A stretch of 5,283 bases of DNA from Actinomycetes bacterium (lineage in GTDB: Bacteria > Actinomycetota > Actinomycetes > S36-B12 > UBA10799). Location of the stretch: the NCBI GenBank assembly GCA_029779995.1, contig JAKOZM010000377.1:1-5283 (forward strand), read 5' to 3'. The position numbers were made by a program, and so were the translations under genes. This document shows, piece by piece, positions 1-5,283 of this stretch (position 1 is the stretch's first letter; each line of letters opens with the position of its first letter). The notes beneath the pieces are model-generated. The model saw only the letters and a program-made list of their open reading frames with translations. It did not search any database and had not been told where the DNA came from.

Positions 1-243
1 CGCTTCCAGATGGGCCACGGGCGCGTGTTCGCGTTGTACGTGGCGCTGTACACGCTGGGCCGCTTCTTCTGGGAGATCCTGCGCATCGACGATGCCACGC
101 TGATCTTCGGCGTTCGCGTGAACGTGTTCACCAGCGTTCTGGTCGGTGGTGGCGCGCTGATCTACCTGATCGTGTCGTCGCGGCTGCGGCCTGGGCGTGA
201 GCAGAGCGTTTTCCGGGAGAGCCGCGAGTCGGTTGAGGCCTGA
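1..243 (+). CDS. lgt: Prolipoprotein diacylglyceryl transferase, C-terminal part (5' end outside window)
   Basis: Lgt is an integral membrane enzyme that moves the diacylglyceryl group of phosphatidylglycerol onto the lipobox cysteine of prolipoproteins, the first step of lipoprotein maturation. The frame is open from base 1, so the gene begins to the left and only its last 80 codons are here. The peptide reads through [19 protein letters not shown], which matches the conserved late Lgt signature (aromatic/GR-F-x-x-E-x-x-R). It then has the I-x-G-x-R-x-N stretch and a final hydrophobic helix ([17 protein letters not shown], about residues 43-59 of the visible part). A short charged tail, presumably cytoplasmic, follows and ends VEA-stop. 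This tail is much shorter than the long tails seen in mycobacterial Lgt. In many actinobacteria lgt lies after the trp genes and close to gltB, which fits the right side of this window. Assignment is by remembered family motifs, not by a search. Confidence 0.93.
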   Translation, partial: RFQMGHGRVFALYVALYTLGRFFWEILRIDDATLIFGVRVNVFTSVLVGGGALIYLIVSSRLRPGREQSVFRESRESVEA

Positions 244-263
244 GCGGCACTCCTGAGGCCCTG

Positions 264-283
264 AGTCTGGGTGAACCCAGGTT
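264..283 (+). terminator. Weak terminator-like hairpin after lgt
   Basis: CTGGG (267-271) pairs with CCCAG (276-280) around a TGAA loop. The stem can be lengthened by one A-U and two G-U pairs out to 264 and 283. It lies 20 bases after the lgt stop. There is no clear T-run behind it, only GTTG and a G-rich stretch, so it is at best a weak intrinsic terminator. It could simply be a stable 3' end hairpin. Confidence 0.3.
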
Positions 284-355
284 GTCGGGACGTTGTGCGT
301 TACTGATCGGGCGTGGTGACCCTCGGACGGTCGCTATGGTGAGTGGAGGAGCTCG

Positions 356-398
356 GTCGAGAGATCGACGGGCTCTCCACATATCCTTTTCCAGAGCC
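356..398. repeat. Two adjacent short inverted repeats upstream of the HNH gene
   Basis: GTCGA (356-360) and TCGAC (365-369) form a perfect five-base inverted repeat around GAGA. Directly after it, GGCTCT (371-376) and AGAGCC (393-398) form a six-base inverted repeat around a 16-base, A/T-richer spacer. The spacer (CACATATCCTTTTCC) is the most A/T-rich piece of this intergenic region. Whether these act as RNA hairpins, protein sites or element ends cannot be told from sequence alone, and short inverted repeats occur by chance in G/C-rich DNA. Confidence 0.35.
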
Positions 399-407
399 TG
401 TTATGTC
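399..407 (+). promoter_or_regulatory. Possible extended -10 element for the HNH gene
   Basis: TG-T-TATGTC (399-407) resembles an extended -10 box (TGn followed by a TATnnT-like hexamer). Only three of six hexamer positions fit TATAAT, and I see no acceptable -35 hexamer 16-18 bases upstream. If real, transcription would start near 413-416, inside the LexA-like site, giving an almost leaderless message for the gene at 432. This geometry is what a repressor site would need, but the call is tentative. Confidence 0.22.
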
Positions 408-421
408 GTACCCCTGTTCTA
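406..421 (+). promoter_or_regulatory. Candidate LexA (SOS) box in front of the HNH endonuclease gene
   Basis: The 16 bases TCGTACCCCTGTTCTA match the mycobacterial/actinobacterial LexA consensus (TCGAAC-N4-GTTCGA) at 10 of its 12 defined positions. The inner dyad is GTAC-N4-GTTC instead of GAAC-N4-GTTC. The site ends ten bases before the ATG at 432. It is known that several 13E12-family genes in Mycobacterium tuberculosis carry LexA boxes just upstream of or at their starts, so family and position agree with the motif. A second, overlapping dyad (TACCC C at 409-414 and GGGGTA at 427-432) reaches into the start codon. Both departures from consensus fall at normally strong positions (A to T at the fourth base, G to T at the fifteenth), so binding may be weak or lost. 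Confidence 0.5.
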
Positions 422-431
422 GTGTTGGGGT

Positions 432-1529
432 ATGGATGGTTCGGTGGTGGCGGCGCTTGAGGGGATGTTGCCTGAGGGTGACCCGCTGGAGGTTGCGAAG
501 GCCGCGGAGGCGGTGATCGGGTGGTGTCAGGCCCGGCAGTTGCTGGCGTTCCAGCAGTTGTTCGAGCAGGCCGAGGTGGGTGCGGATCCGGATGGGGTGG
601 TGGTGGATCCGACGTCGCCGGAGGTGGCGTGTGCGATGGTGTGGAGTCCGGGGGCGGCCTCGGCGATGGTGGATGTGGCGGTGGATGTGGTCACCGACCT
701 GCCCGAGGTGCTGGCCGCCCTGTCGGCTGGGCTGGTGGATCTGGGTAAGGTCCGCGAGATCAGCCAGGGTACGTGTGAGCTGGGTCCGGGTGACCGGCAG
801 GATGTGGCCGCCCGCGCGGTGGTGTACGCCCGTACGCATACCCGCCGGCAGGTCCGGTTGTGGCTGGTCCGCGAGGTCGACCGGATCGATCCTGAGGCGG
901 GCGAGCGGCGGCGCCGGTCCGCGCGCAAGGCCCGGGGGGTGTGGCTGGTGCCGGAGTGTGACGGGATGGCCACCCTGTCGGCGTTGCTGAGCGCCGAGGA
1001 AGCCACCGCCTGTATGGAGTCGATCAGGGCAGCCAGCGGGTCGGGGGCGGCCGGGCAGGCGGACGTGCTGGTGGCCATGGTGACGGGGACCACACCCGCC
1101 CAGCCGGTCCCGGTGACGGTGATCATGACTGGTGAGGGGGCGCAGATCGTCGGGTACGGTCCGATCGCCGATGGTCACGCCGGGCAGTTGCTGGCCCGGC
1201 TGACATCACCGTCGGCGCTGATCCGGCTGGATCGCCCGGGCCTGCGTGTCGGGTATGCGCCCAGCGCGGCGATCCGCCGGTATGTGCAGGCCCGCGACCG
1301 GCATTGCCGCTTCCCGGGCTGCGGGCGTCCCGCCCGTGCCTGCGATCTGGACCATCTGGTCCCCTGGCCGGCAGGCGGCACCCACGTCGACAATGTGATC
1401 TGTCTGTGCCGCACCCATCACCGGATGAAAACCCACACCAGATGGCGGGTCCGGGCGCTGGCCGGGATGACTCTGGAATGGACCAGCCCCACCGGACGCA
1501 AATACCTGACCTTCCTCGACGACCCCTGA
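432..1529 (+). CDS. DUF222-HNH endonuclease family protein (13E12-type)
   Basis: A 365-residue protein with the two-part layout of the actinobacterial 13E12/REP family: an N-terminal DUF222 region (about residues 20-260) and a C-terminal HNH nuclease domain (about 283-340). In the HNH part the zinc-type cysteines are C292 and C297 (CRFPGC), C304 (CDLDH) and C326. The nuclease core is D307-H308, N321 and H329-H330 (CRTHHRMKT). The family tail W-T-S-P-T-G-R-x-Y lies at 350-358. The GYGPI motif at 241-245 is a standard DUF222 feature. At 365 residues it is shorter than many relatives; the usual Pro/Ala-rich linker between the halves is nearly absent. All expected HNH residues are present, so it looks intact. 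The ATG at 432 has no proper Shine-Dalgarno (GGGG lies one base before it), which suggests poor or near-leaderless translation. No other ATG upstream is in frame. The likely activity is metal-dependent DNA cleavage; the cellular role of the family is not established. The first 250 bases are very G-rich and the end is C-rich, unlike gltB. Confidence 0.93.
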   Translation: MDGSVVAALEGMLPEGDPLEVAKAAEAVIGWCQARQLLAFQQLFEQAEVGADPDGVVVDPTSPEVACAMVWSPGAASAMVDVAVDVVTDLPEVLAALSAGLVDLGKVREISQGTCELGPGDRQDVAARAVVYARTHTRRQVRLWLVREVDRIDPEAGERRRRSARKARGVWLVPECDGMATLSALLSAEEATACMESIRAASGSGAAGQADVLVAMVTGTTPAQPVPVTVIMTGEGAQIVGYGPIADGHAGQLLARLTSPSALIRLDRPGLRVGYAPSAAIRRYVQARDRHCRFPGCGRPARACDLDHLVPWPAGGTHVDNVICLCRTHHRMKTHTRWRVRALAGMTLEWTSPTGRKYLTFLDDP

Positions 1530-1546
1530 GATCGGCACGGGCAGGC

Positions 1547-1564
1547 AGGTGAGTGACACCACCT
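1547..1564. terminator. Short inverted repeat in the convergent gap (weak terminator candidate)
   Basis: AGGTG (1547-1551) and CACCT (1560-1564) form a five-base inverted repeat with an eight-base loop. It lies 18 bases after the HNH stop and 33 bases beyond the stop of the minus-strand hydrolase, so it could serve both convergent genes. There is no T-run on either strand, and an alternative four-base pairing (GGTG/CACC) competes with it. The rest of 1530-1596 shows nothing further. Confidence 0.2.
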
Positions 1565-1596
1565 CAGCGATCGTTAGAGAGGACCATCAGGGACTG

Positions 1597-2466
1597 TCAG
1601 GCCACGCCGACGTCTGCAGCCAGGGTGAGTAAGCGCTCACGCACCCGGTCGGGGAATTCCAGCACAAGGAAGTGCGTGCCGTTCCACCGCTCCACCCGGC
1701 CCAGCGGTGTGCGGTCTGCAGCGTCCTCGACAGCCGTCGGGTCGGTGACGAAGTCCTGCCCCGCGCTGACGTAGACCACGGGGCAACCGATGCGCTCGAG
1801 GTCCATGGGTTCATGACGGCGCATGGCGCTGGCCAGGCGGCCGTACCAGTGCACATCCATGCTCAGGAAGTCCCGTACCAACTCGCGCACATGTTCGGCG
1901 CGCGCACGCGAACTGATGGCTCCCATCGACTGCAGGAGATCGGCAGTCGATGGCGACTGCCCGATCCTGGTCACGATGCCGGTCAGCCACGAGCCGCCCG
2001 CCTGCAGCAGGGCCGTGCCGAAGGACACGAGCTGCATGGCGACGTCGCGCGGAATCACCGACAGGGGAAGCATCGCGTCATAGCTGCCGCCCGGTAGCCC
2101 CGCGATGGCCAGTACCCCCGCGACGCGCTCGTCCTCGGCGGCCAGTTCCAGCGCGATGTTGACGCCGAGTGACCAGCCCACGACTACGTAACGATCCCAG
2201 CCCGCCTCATTGACCACGGCCAACGCATCGGCGACGTGATCGCTCATCTCGATGCCACCGGCGGGTACGTGCGAGGGCGGAATGCCTCGGTGGTACCAGG
2301 TGCGGGCCTCGAAGCCGCAGTCCGGATCACGCAGCGCGGGGAATGCCGCAGGGCTGGAGGCCAGGCCGTTGCAGATCAGCAGCGGGATGCCTTCCCCGTC
2401 GTTGCACCACGCCGCGATGATGGTGCCATCGGCACTGGTCACGGCATAGTCGCTCACGACGTCCAT
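1597..2466 (-). CDS. Alpha/beta hydrolase of unknown substrate
   Basis: A 289-residue alpha/beta-hydrolase-fold protein. Near the N-terminus, strand residues IPLLICNGLASSP (27-39) fit the HG-type oxyanion region, here NG. The nucleophile elbow is G97-W-S99-L-G101. The acid is probably D238 in the late GQDFVTDP strand-turn (D242 is an alternative), and the base is H265 in NGTHFLVLEFPD. The spacing of Ser, Asp and His and the total length are normal for the family, and no signal peptide or membrane helix is visible, so it should be cytoplasmic. The segment between about 125 and 225 is the cap region. Substrate cannot be inferred; esterase, haloperoxidase-like and lactonase relatives all share these motifs. 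I chose the ATG at 2466 because the fold starts there. The frame stays open upstream to an ATG at 2658, but those 64 residues are Arg/Gly/Pro-rich, resemble no domain and would overlap the gltB start. The gene is convergent with the HNH gene and divergent from gltB. Confidence 0.87.
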   Translation of the reverse strand: MDVVSDYAVTSADGTIIAAWCNDGEGIPLLICNGLASSPAAFPALRDPDCGFEARTWYHRGIPPSHVPAGGIEMSDHVADALAVVNEAGWDRYVVVGWSLGVNIALELAAEDERVAGVLAIAGLPGGSYDAMLPLSVIPRDVAMQLVSFGTALLQAGGSWLTGIVTRIGQSPSTADLLQSMGAISSRARAEHVRELVRDFLSMDVHWYGRLASAMRRHEPMDLERIGCPVVYVSAGQDFVTDPTAVEDAADRTPLGRVERWNGTHFLVLEFPDRVRERLLTLAADVGVA

Positions 2467-2470
2467 TGTG

Positions 2471-2493
2471 CCTGGCAGCGATCCTGCCCCAGG
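2471..2493 (-). promoter_or_regulatory. Hairpin covering the ribosome-binding region of the hydrolase
   Basis: On the hydrolase message, CCTGG pairs with CCAGG and then CAG with CTG after a two-base bulge, around a five-base loop (GATCG region). This gives eight base pairs over 23 bases. The hairpin ends four bases before the ATG at 2466 and includes the only Shine-Dalgarno-like bases (CCAGG), so it could hold back translation. There is no A/G-rich ribosome binding site outside it. Seen directly in the sequence; any regulatory role is inference. Confidence 0.35.
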
Positions 2494-2560
2494 TGGGGGA
2501 AGGGGCACCCCTGTGGCCGCACCTGCAGGACAGGCCCAAGACCCGCGCTGTGACCTTTCC

Positions 2561-2589
2561 GTTATGCTGAAGACCGAACTTCGGGCCAA
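2561..2589 (-). promoter_or_regulatory. Candidate sigma-70-type promoter for the hydrolase
   Basis: Read on the minus strand, TTGGCC (2589-2584) and CATAAC (2566-2561) match the -35 and -10 consensus at four of six positions each, with an ideal 17-base spacer. Transcription would start near 2554, leaving a leader of about 87 bases before the hydrolase ATG, including the hairpin at 2471-2493. The same bases contain TATGCT on the plus strand (2563-2568), a possible -10 for gltB, but I find no matching -35 for that direction. If both were used, the two promoters would exclude each other. Confidence 0.3.
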
Positions 2590-2598
2590 CGGCGTCCC

Positions 2599-2624
2599 GC
2601 GGGGCCTGCCACAGCGTGCCCCGT
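2599..2624 (+). promoter_or_regulatory. Leader hairpin upstream of gltB
   Basis: GCGGGGC (2599-2605) pairs with GCCCCGT (2618-2624), seven pairs including one G-U, around a 12-base loop. It lies 32 bases before the gltB start and 22 bases before its ribosome binding site. No T-run follows, so it is not a standard attenuator, and I do not recognise a known riboswitch. It may be a chance stem in G/C-rich DNA. Confidence 0.25.
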
Positions 2625-2646
2625 CCAGGTAGACCCACCTCAGCCC

Positions 2647-2651
2647 AGGAG
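2647..2651 (+). promoter_or_regulatory. Ribosome binding site of gltB
   Basis: AGGAG ends five bases before the ATG at 2657, an ordinary strong spacing. An in-frame GTG at 2651 would add two residues, but it overlaps this site. The ribosome binding site therefore decides for the ATG. Confidence 0.8.
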
Positions 2652-2656
2652 TGCGC

Positions 2657-5283
2657 ATGACCCCGACCGGCCTGTACGACCCCGCATTTGAGCACGATGC
2701 CTGCGGTGTGGCCTTCGTCGCGACGATGACCGGCCAGCCCAGTCACGAGATCGTTCAGCACGCCCTGACGGCCCTGACCAACCTGGAGCATCGCGGCGCC
2801 TCCGGCAGTGAGCCGGATTCCGGTGACGGAGCCGGCATCCTGATCCAGATTCCCGACACGCTGTTCCGGGCTGTGGTGGGCTTCGACCTCCCGGCGCACG
2901 GGGAATACGCCGTGGGAACGGCGTTCCTTCCCAGCGATGCTGGCGAGGCGCAGGTGGCGGTCAAGGCGATCGAGACGATCGCCACCGAGGAGGGGCTGAC
3001 CGTCCTGGGCTGGCGCGATCTGCCCACCGACGACTCCATGGTGGGGATCACCGCCCGCAGCACGATGCCCGCCTTCCGTCAGGTGTTCCTGACCGGCCCC
3101 AACGGGGACGACGAGTTGCACCTCGAGCGCCTCGCGTTCATCGTGCGCAAGCGCGCCGAGCGCGAGGCCGGCGTTTACTTCCCGAGCTTGAGCACCCGCA
3201 CGATCGTCTACAAGGGAATGCTCACCACCGGGCAACTCGAGCCCTTCTTCCCCGACCTGTCCGACCCACGCACCACCTCGACGCTGGGCATGGTGCACTC
3301 CCGGTTCTCGACCAACACCTTCCCCTCGTGGCCGTTGGCGCACCCCTTCCGCCTGATCGCTCACAACGGTGAGATCAACACGGTGAAGGGCAACCGGAAC
3401 TGGATGCGCGCCCGCGAGGCGTTGCTGGCCAGCGACAAGCTTCCCGGCAACCTGGATCGGCTCTTCCCGATCTGCACGGCCTCCGGCAGCGACTCCGCGA
3501 GCTTCGATGAGGTGCTTGAACTGCTCTACCTCGGCGGTCGCACGCTGCCGCACGCCGTGCTCATGATGATCCCGGAAGCCTGGGAGAACAACCCGGAGAT
3601 GGACCCGGCGCGCCGCGCGTTCTATCAGTACCACTCATCGCTGACCGAGCCGTGGGACGGCCCCGCGAGTGTTTCGTTCACCGACGGCCGGATCATCGGT
3701 GCCGTGCTGGACCGCAACGGCCTGCGGCCCGGCCGCTTCTGGGTGACCGACGACGGCCTGGTCGTCCTGGCCTCGGAGGCGGGCGTGTTGGAACTCGACC
3801 CGGCCACCATCGTGCGCAAGGGCCGCCTGCAGCCCGGCCGGATGTTCCTGGTCGACACCGTCGAGGGCCGGATCATCGAGGACCACGAGGTCAAGGCCGA
3901 ACTCGCCGCGGAAAAGCCGTACGCCGACTGGTTGCATGCCGGTGTGGTGCACCTCGAGGAGTTGCCCGAGCGAGAGCACATCGTGCACACCCCGATGTCG
4001 ATCGCACGCCGGCAGCAGACCTTTGGGTACACCGAGGAGGAACTGCGGATCCTGCTCGCCCCTATGGCACAGACCGGCGCCGAGCCGATCGGGTCGATGG
4101 GTACCGACACCCCGGTCGCCGTCCTGTCCGACCGGCCACGAATGCTGTTCGACTACTTCAGCCAGTTGTTCGCCCAGGTCACCAATCCGCCGCTGGACGC
4201 CATCCGCGAAGAGATCATCACATCGTTGAGCAGCCCGATCGGCCCGGAGAGCAACCTCCTGGACGCCTCCCCGGCTCACTGCCGGCAGATCCTGCTGCCG
4301 TTCCCGGTCATCGACAACGACGAATTGGCCAAACTGCTCAACATCAACCAGGACGGTGACTTCCCGGGATTCGCGGCCGCCAAGGTGTCCGGGCTCTACG
4401 ACATCAACGGGGGTGCGCAGTCTTTGGCCGACCGTCTGGAGGAGATCTTCGTCGAGATCGACGAGGCCATCGCCCATGGCGTGCGCTTCCTGGTGCTGTC
4501 CGACCGGGACTCCGACTTCGACCACGCGCCGATCCCCAGCCTGCTGCTGACCTCCGCCGTCCACCACCACTTGGTGCGGCAGAAGACGCGTTCGCTGATC
4601 TCGCTGTTGGTCGAAGCGGGCGATGTGCGCGAGGTCCATCACGTGGCCCTGCTCGTCGGGTATGGCGCAGCGGCCATCAACCCGTACCTGGCCATGGAAA
4701 CCGTGGAGTCGATGGTCCGCTCAGGCATGATCACCGACATCAGCCCGGAGCAGGCCGTGCGCAACCTGGTCAAAGCACTCGGCAAGGGTGTGCTGAAGGT
4801 CATGTCGAAGATGGGCATCTCCACGGTCGCCTCATACCGCGGGGCGCAGGTGTTCGAGGCGCTGGGTCTGAGCCAGGATCTGGTCGACCGCCACTTCACC
4901 GGCACCACGAGCAAACTCGGCGGTATCGGTATCGACGTGATCCACGAGGAGGTGCGCAAGCGCCACGACATCGCCTACCCCATCACGGGCATCTCGCCGG
5001 CCCACCGGCAGTTGCAGATCGGCGGGGAGTACCAGTGGCGCCGCGAAGGCGAGCCGCATCTGTTCGACCCGGAGACGGTGTTCCGGCTGCAGCACGCCAC
5101 TCGCGAGGGCCGCTACGACGTGTTCCGCGAGTACACCGACCGCGTCGATGACCAGAGCCGGCACTTGATGACCCTGCGGGGCCTGTTCAACCTGGCCGTC
5201 GGTGACCGGCCGCCCGTGCCCATCGACGAGGTGGAGCCGGTCAGCGAGATCGTCAAGCGGTTCTCGACCGGCGCCATGTCCTA
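2657..5283 (+). CDS. gltB: Glutamate synthase large (alpha) subunit, N-terminal 875 residues (3' end outside window)
   Basis: GltB, with GltD, makes two glutamates from glutamine and 2-oxoglutarate (GOGAT), the second step of ammonia assimilation in the cytoplasm. The frame is open without interruption to the right edge. The protein starts with a 15-residue leader; C16 in HDACGVAF is the amidotransferase nucleophile that family members expose by removing the leader. The class II glutamine amidotransferase domain spans about 16-430: R216 in [18 protein letters not shown], the N237-G238 pair in AHNGEINT, and D279 in GSDSAS. The central domain follows from about 475, with [14 protein letters not shown] (479-492) and NPPLD-x-x-REE (510-519). 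VHHHLVRQ and [14 protein letters not shown] mark its later part. The window ends at FSTGAMS, the opening of the FMN-binding synthase domain, so that domain, the 3Fe-4S cysteines and the C-terminal beta-helix lie outside. Full actinobacterial GltB is about 1,500 residues; gltD is expected downstream. The gene is divergent from the hydrolase. Confidence 0.98.
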   Translation, partial: MTPTGLYDPAFEHDACGVAFVATMTGQPSHEIVQHALTALTNLEHRGASGSEPDSGDGAGILIQIPDTLFRAVVGFDLPAHGEYAVGTAFLPSDAGEAQVAVKAIETIATEEGLTVLGWRDLPTDDSMVGITARSTMPAFRQVFLTGPNGDDELHLERLAFIVRKRAEREAGVYFPSLSTRTIVYKGMLTTGQLEPFFPDLSDPRTTSTLGMVHSRFSTNTFPSWPLAHPFRLIAHNGEINTVKGNRNWMRAREALLASDKLPGNLDRLFPICTASGSDSASFDEVLELLYLGGRTLPHAVLMMIPEAWENNPEMDPARRAFYQYHSSLTEPWDGPASVSFTDGRIIGAVLDRNGLRPGRFWVTDDGLVVLASEAGVLELDPATIVRKGRLQPGRMFLVDTVEGRIIEDHEVKAELAAEKPYADWLHAGVVHLEELPEREHIVHTPMSIARRQQTFGYTEEELRILLAPMAQTGAEPIGSMGTDTPVAVLSDRPRMLFDYFSQLFAQVTNPPLDAIREEIITSLSSPIGPESNLLDASPAHCRQILLPFPVIDNDELAKLLNINQDGDFPGFAAAKVSGLYDINGGAQSLADRLEEIFVEIDEAIAHGVRFLVLSDRDSDFDHAPIPSLLLTSAVHHHLVRQKTRSLISLLVEAGDVREVHHVALLVGYGAAAINPYLAMETVESMVRSGMITDISPEQAVRNLVKALGKGVLKVMSKMGISTVASYRGAQVFEALGLSQDLVDRHFTGTTSKLGGIGIDVIHEEVRKRHDIAYPITGISPAHRQLQIGGEYQWRREGEPHLFDPETVFRLQHATREGRYDVFREYTDRVDDQSRHLMTLRGLFNLAVGDRPPVPIDEVEPVSEIVKRFSTGAMS

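Noticed and set aside
234..265. Direct repeat TGAGGCC-TGAG / TGAGGCCCTGAG across the lgt stop codon
   Set aside because: The copies are eleven and twelve bases long with an indel and are not found elsewhere nearby. It is probably a small local duplication without a functional meaning.
300..1178. Minus-strand open frame of 292 codons over the 5' half of the HNH gene
   Set aside because: The translation is dominated by His, Arg, Pro and Thr, with no motif, and it lies opposite a well-supported DUF222 domain. It is a shadow frame.
2501..2512. AGGGG-CA-CCCCT near-palindrome between the hydrolase and gltB
   Set aside because: The two-base centre is too small for an RNA loop, and G/C runs of this kind are expected in such DNA. 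No link to a known operator.
2550..2576. Possible GlnR-type site (GTGAC-N6-GTTAT) upstream of gltB
   Set aside because: Only the first half-site fits the GTnAC/GnAAC pattern; the second matches at two or three bases and the following repeats are missing. Not enough to call nitrogen regulation.
2467..2658. 64-residue N-terminal extension of the hydrolase to the ATG at 2658
   Set aside because: It is a low-complexity Arg/Gly/Pro-rich stretch, would overlap the gltB start codon and cover its ribosome binding site, and the fold starts at the ATG at 2466.
2327..3634. Long minus-strand open frame (435 codons) antisense to gltB, followed by another at 3635-4642
   Set aside because: gltB on the plus strand is intact and unmistakable over the same bases. 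The antisense translations are rich in Arg, Gly, His and Gln with no domain, the usual shadow of G/C-ended codons.
1..5283. CRISPR array, tRNA or rRNA gene, toxin-antitoxin pair, phage genes
   Set aside because: Reading both strands gave no regularly spaced repeats, no cloverleaf-like sequence and no small overlapping gene pairs. All sizeable coding signal is explained by the four genes listed.

Overview
The window comes from a high-GC Gram-positive bacterium, most likely an actinomycete (Actinomycetota). The evidence is the strongly G/C-ended codon use, the lgt to gltB order that is common in actinobacterial chromosomes, and a DUF222-HNH (13E12-type) endonuclease gene, a family expanded almost only in Actinobacteria. 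I cannot name a genus from the sequence.

Layout from left to right: (1) The 3' end of lgt (1-243, +), which encodes the last membrane segment of prolipoprotein diacylglyceryl transferase, followed by a weak terminator-like hairpin. (2) A 188-base intergenic stretch (244-431) with several short inverted repeats. It ends in a LexA/SOS-box-like dyad (406-421) ten bases before the next start codon. (3) A complete 365-residue DUF222-HNH endonuclease (432-1529, +), with base composition that differs between its two ends and from its neighbours. (4) A short convergent gap (1530-1596), then a complete 289-residue alpha/beta hydrolase on the minus strand (1597-2466). (5) A 190-base divergent regulatory region (2467-2656) holding hairpins, a candidate promoter for the hydrolase and a good ribosome binding site for gltB. 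(6) The first 875 codons of gltB, the large subunit of NADPH-type glutamate synthase (2657-5283, +). It is open at the right edge, ending just as the FMN-binding synthase domain begins. The window ORFs that run antisense to gltB and to the HNH gene are GC-driven shadows and are not annotated.

The two outer genes are conserved housekeeping genes for lipoprotein maturation and ammonia assimilation. The two genes between them look accessory. The HNH gene belongs to a dispersed family that is often under SOS control, and the hydrolase is of unknown substrate. I see no phage, CRISPR, toxin-antitoxin, tRNA or rRNA gene, and nothing that amounts to a new multi-gene system. The most useful leads are the SOS-box-like site in front of the HNH gene, the possible insertion boundaries of that gene, and the compact divergent control region between the hydrolase and gltB.
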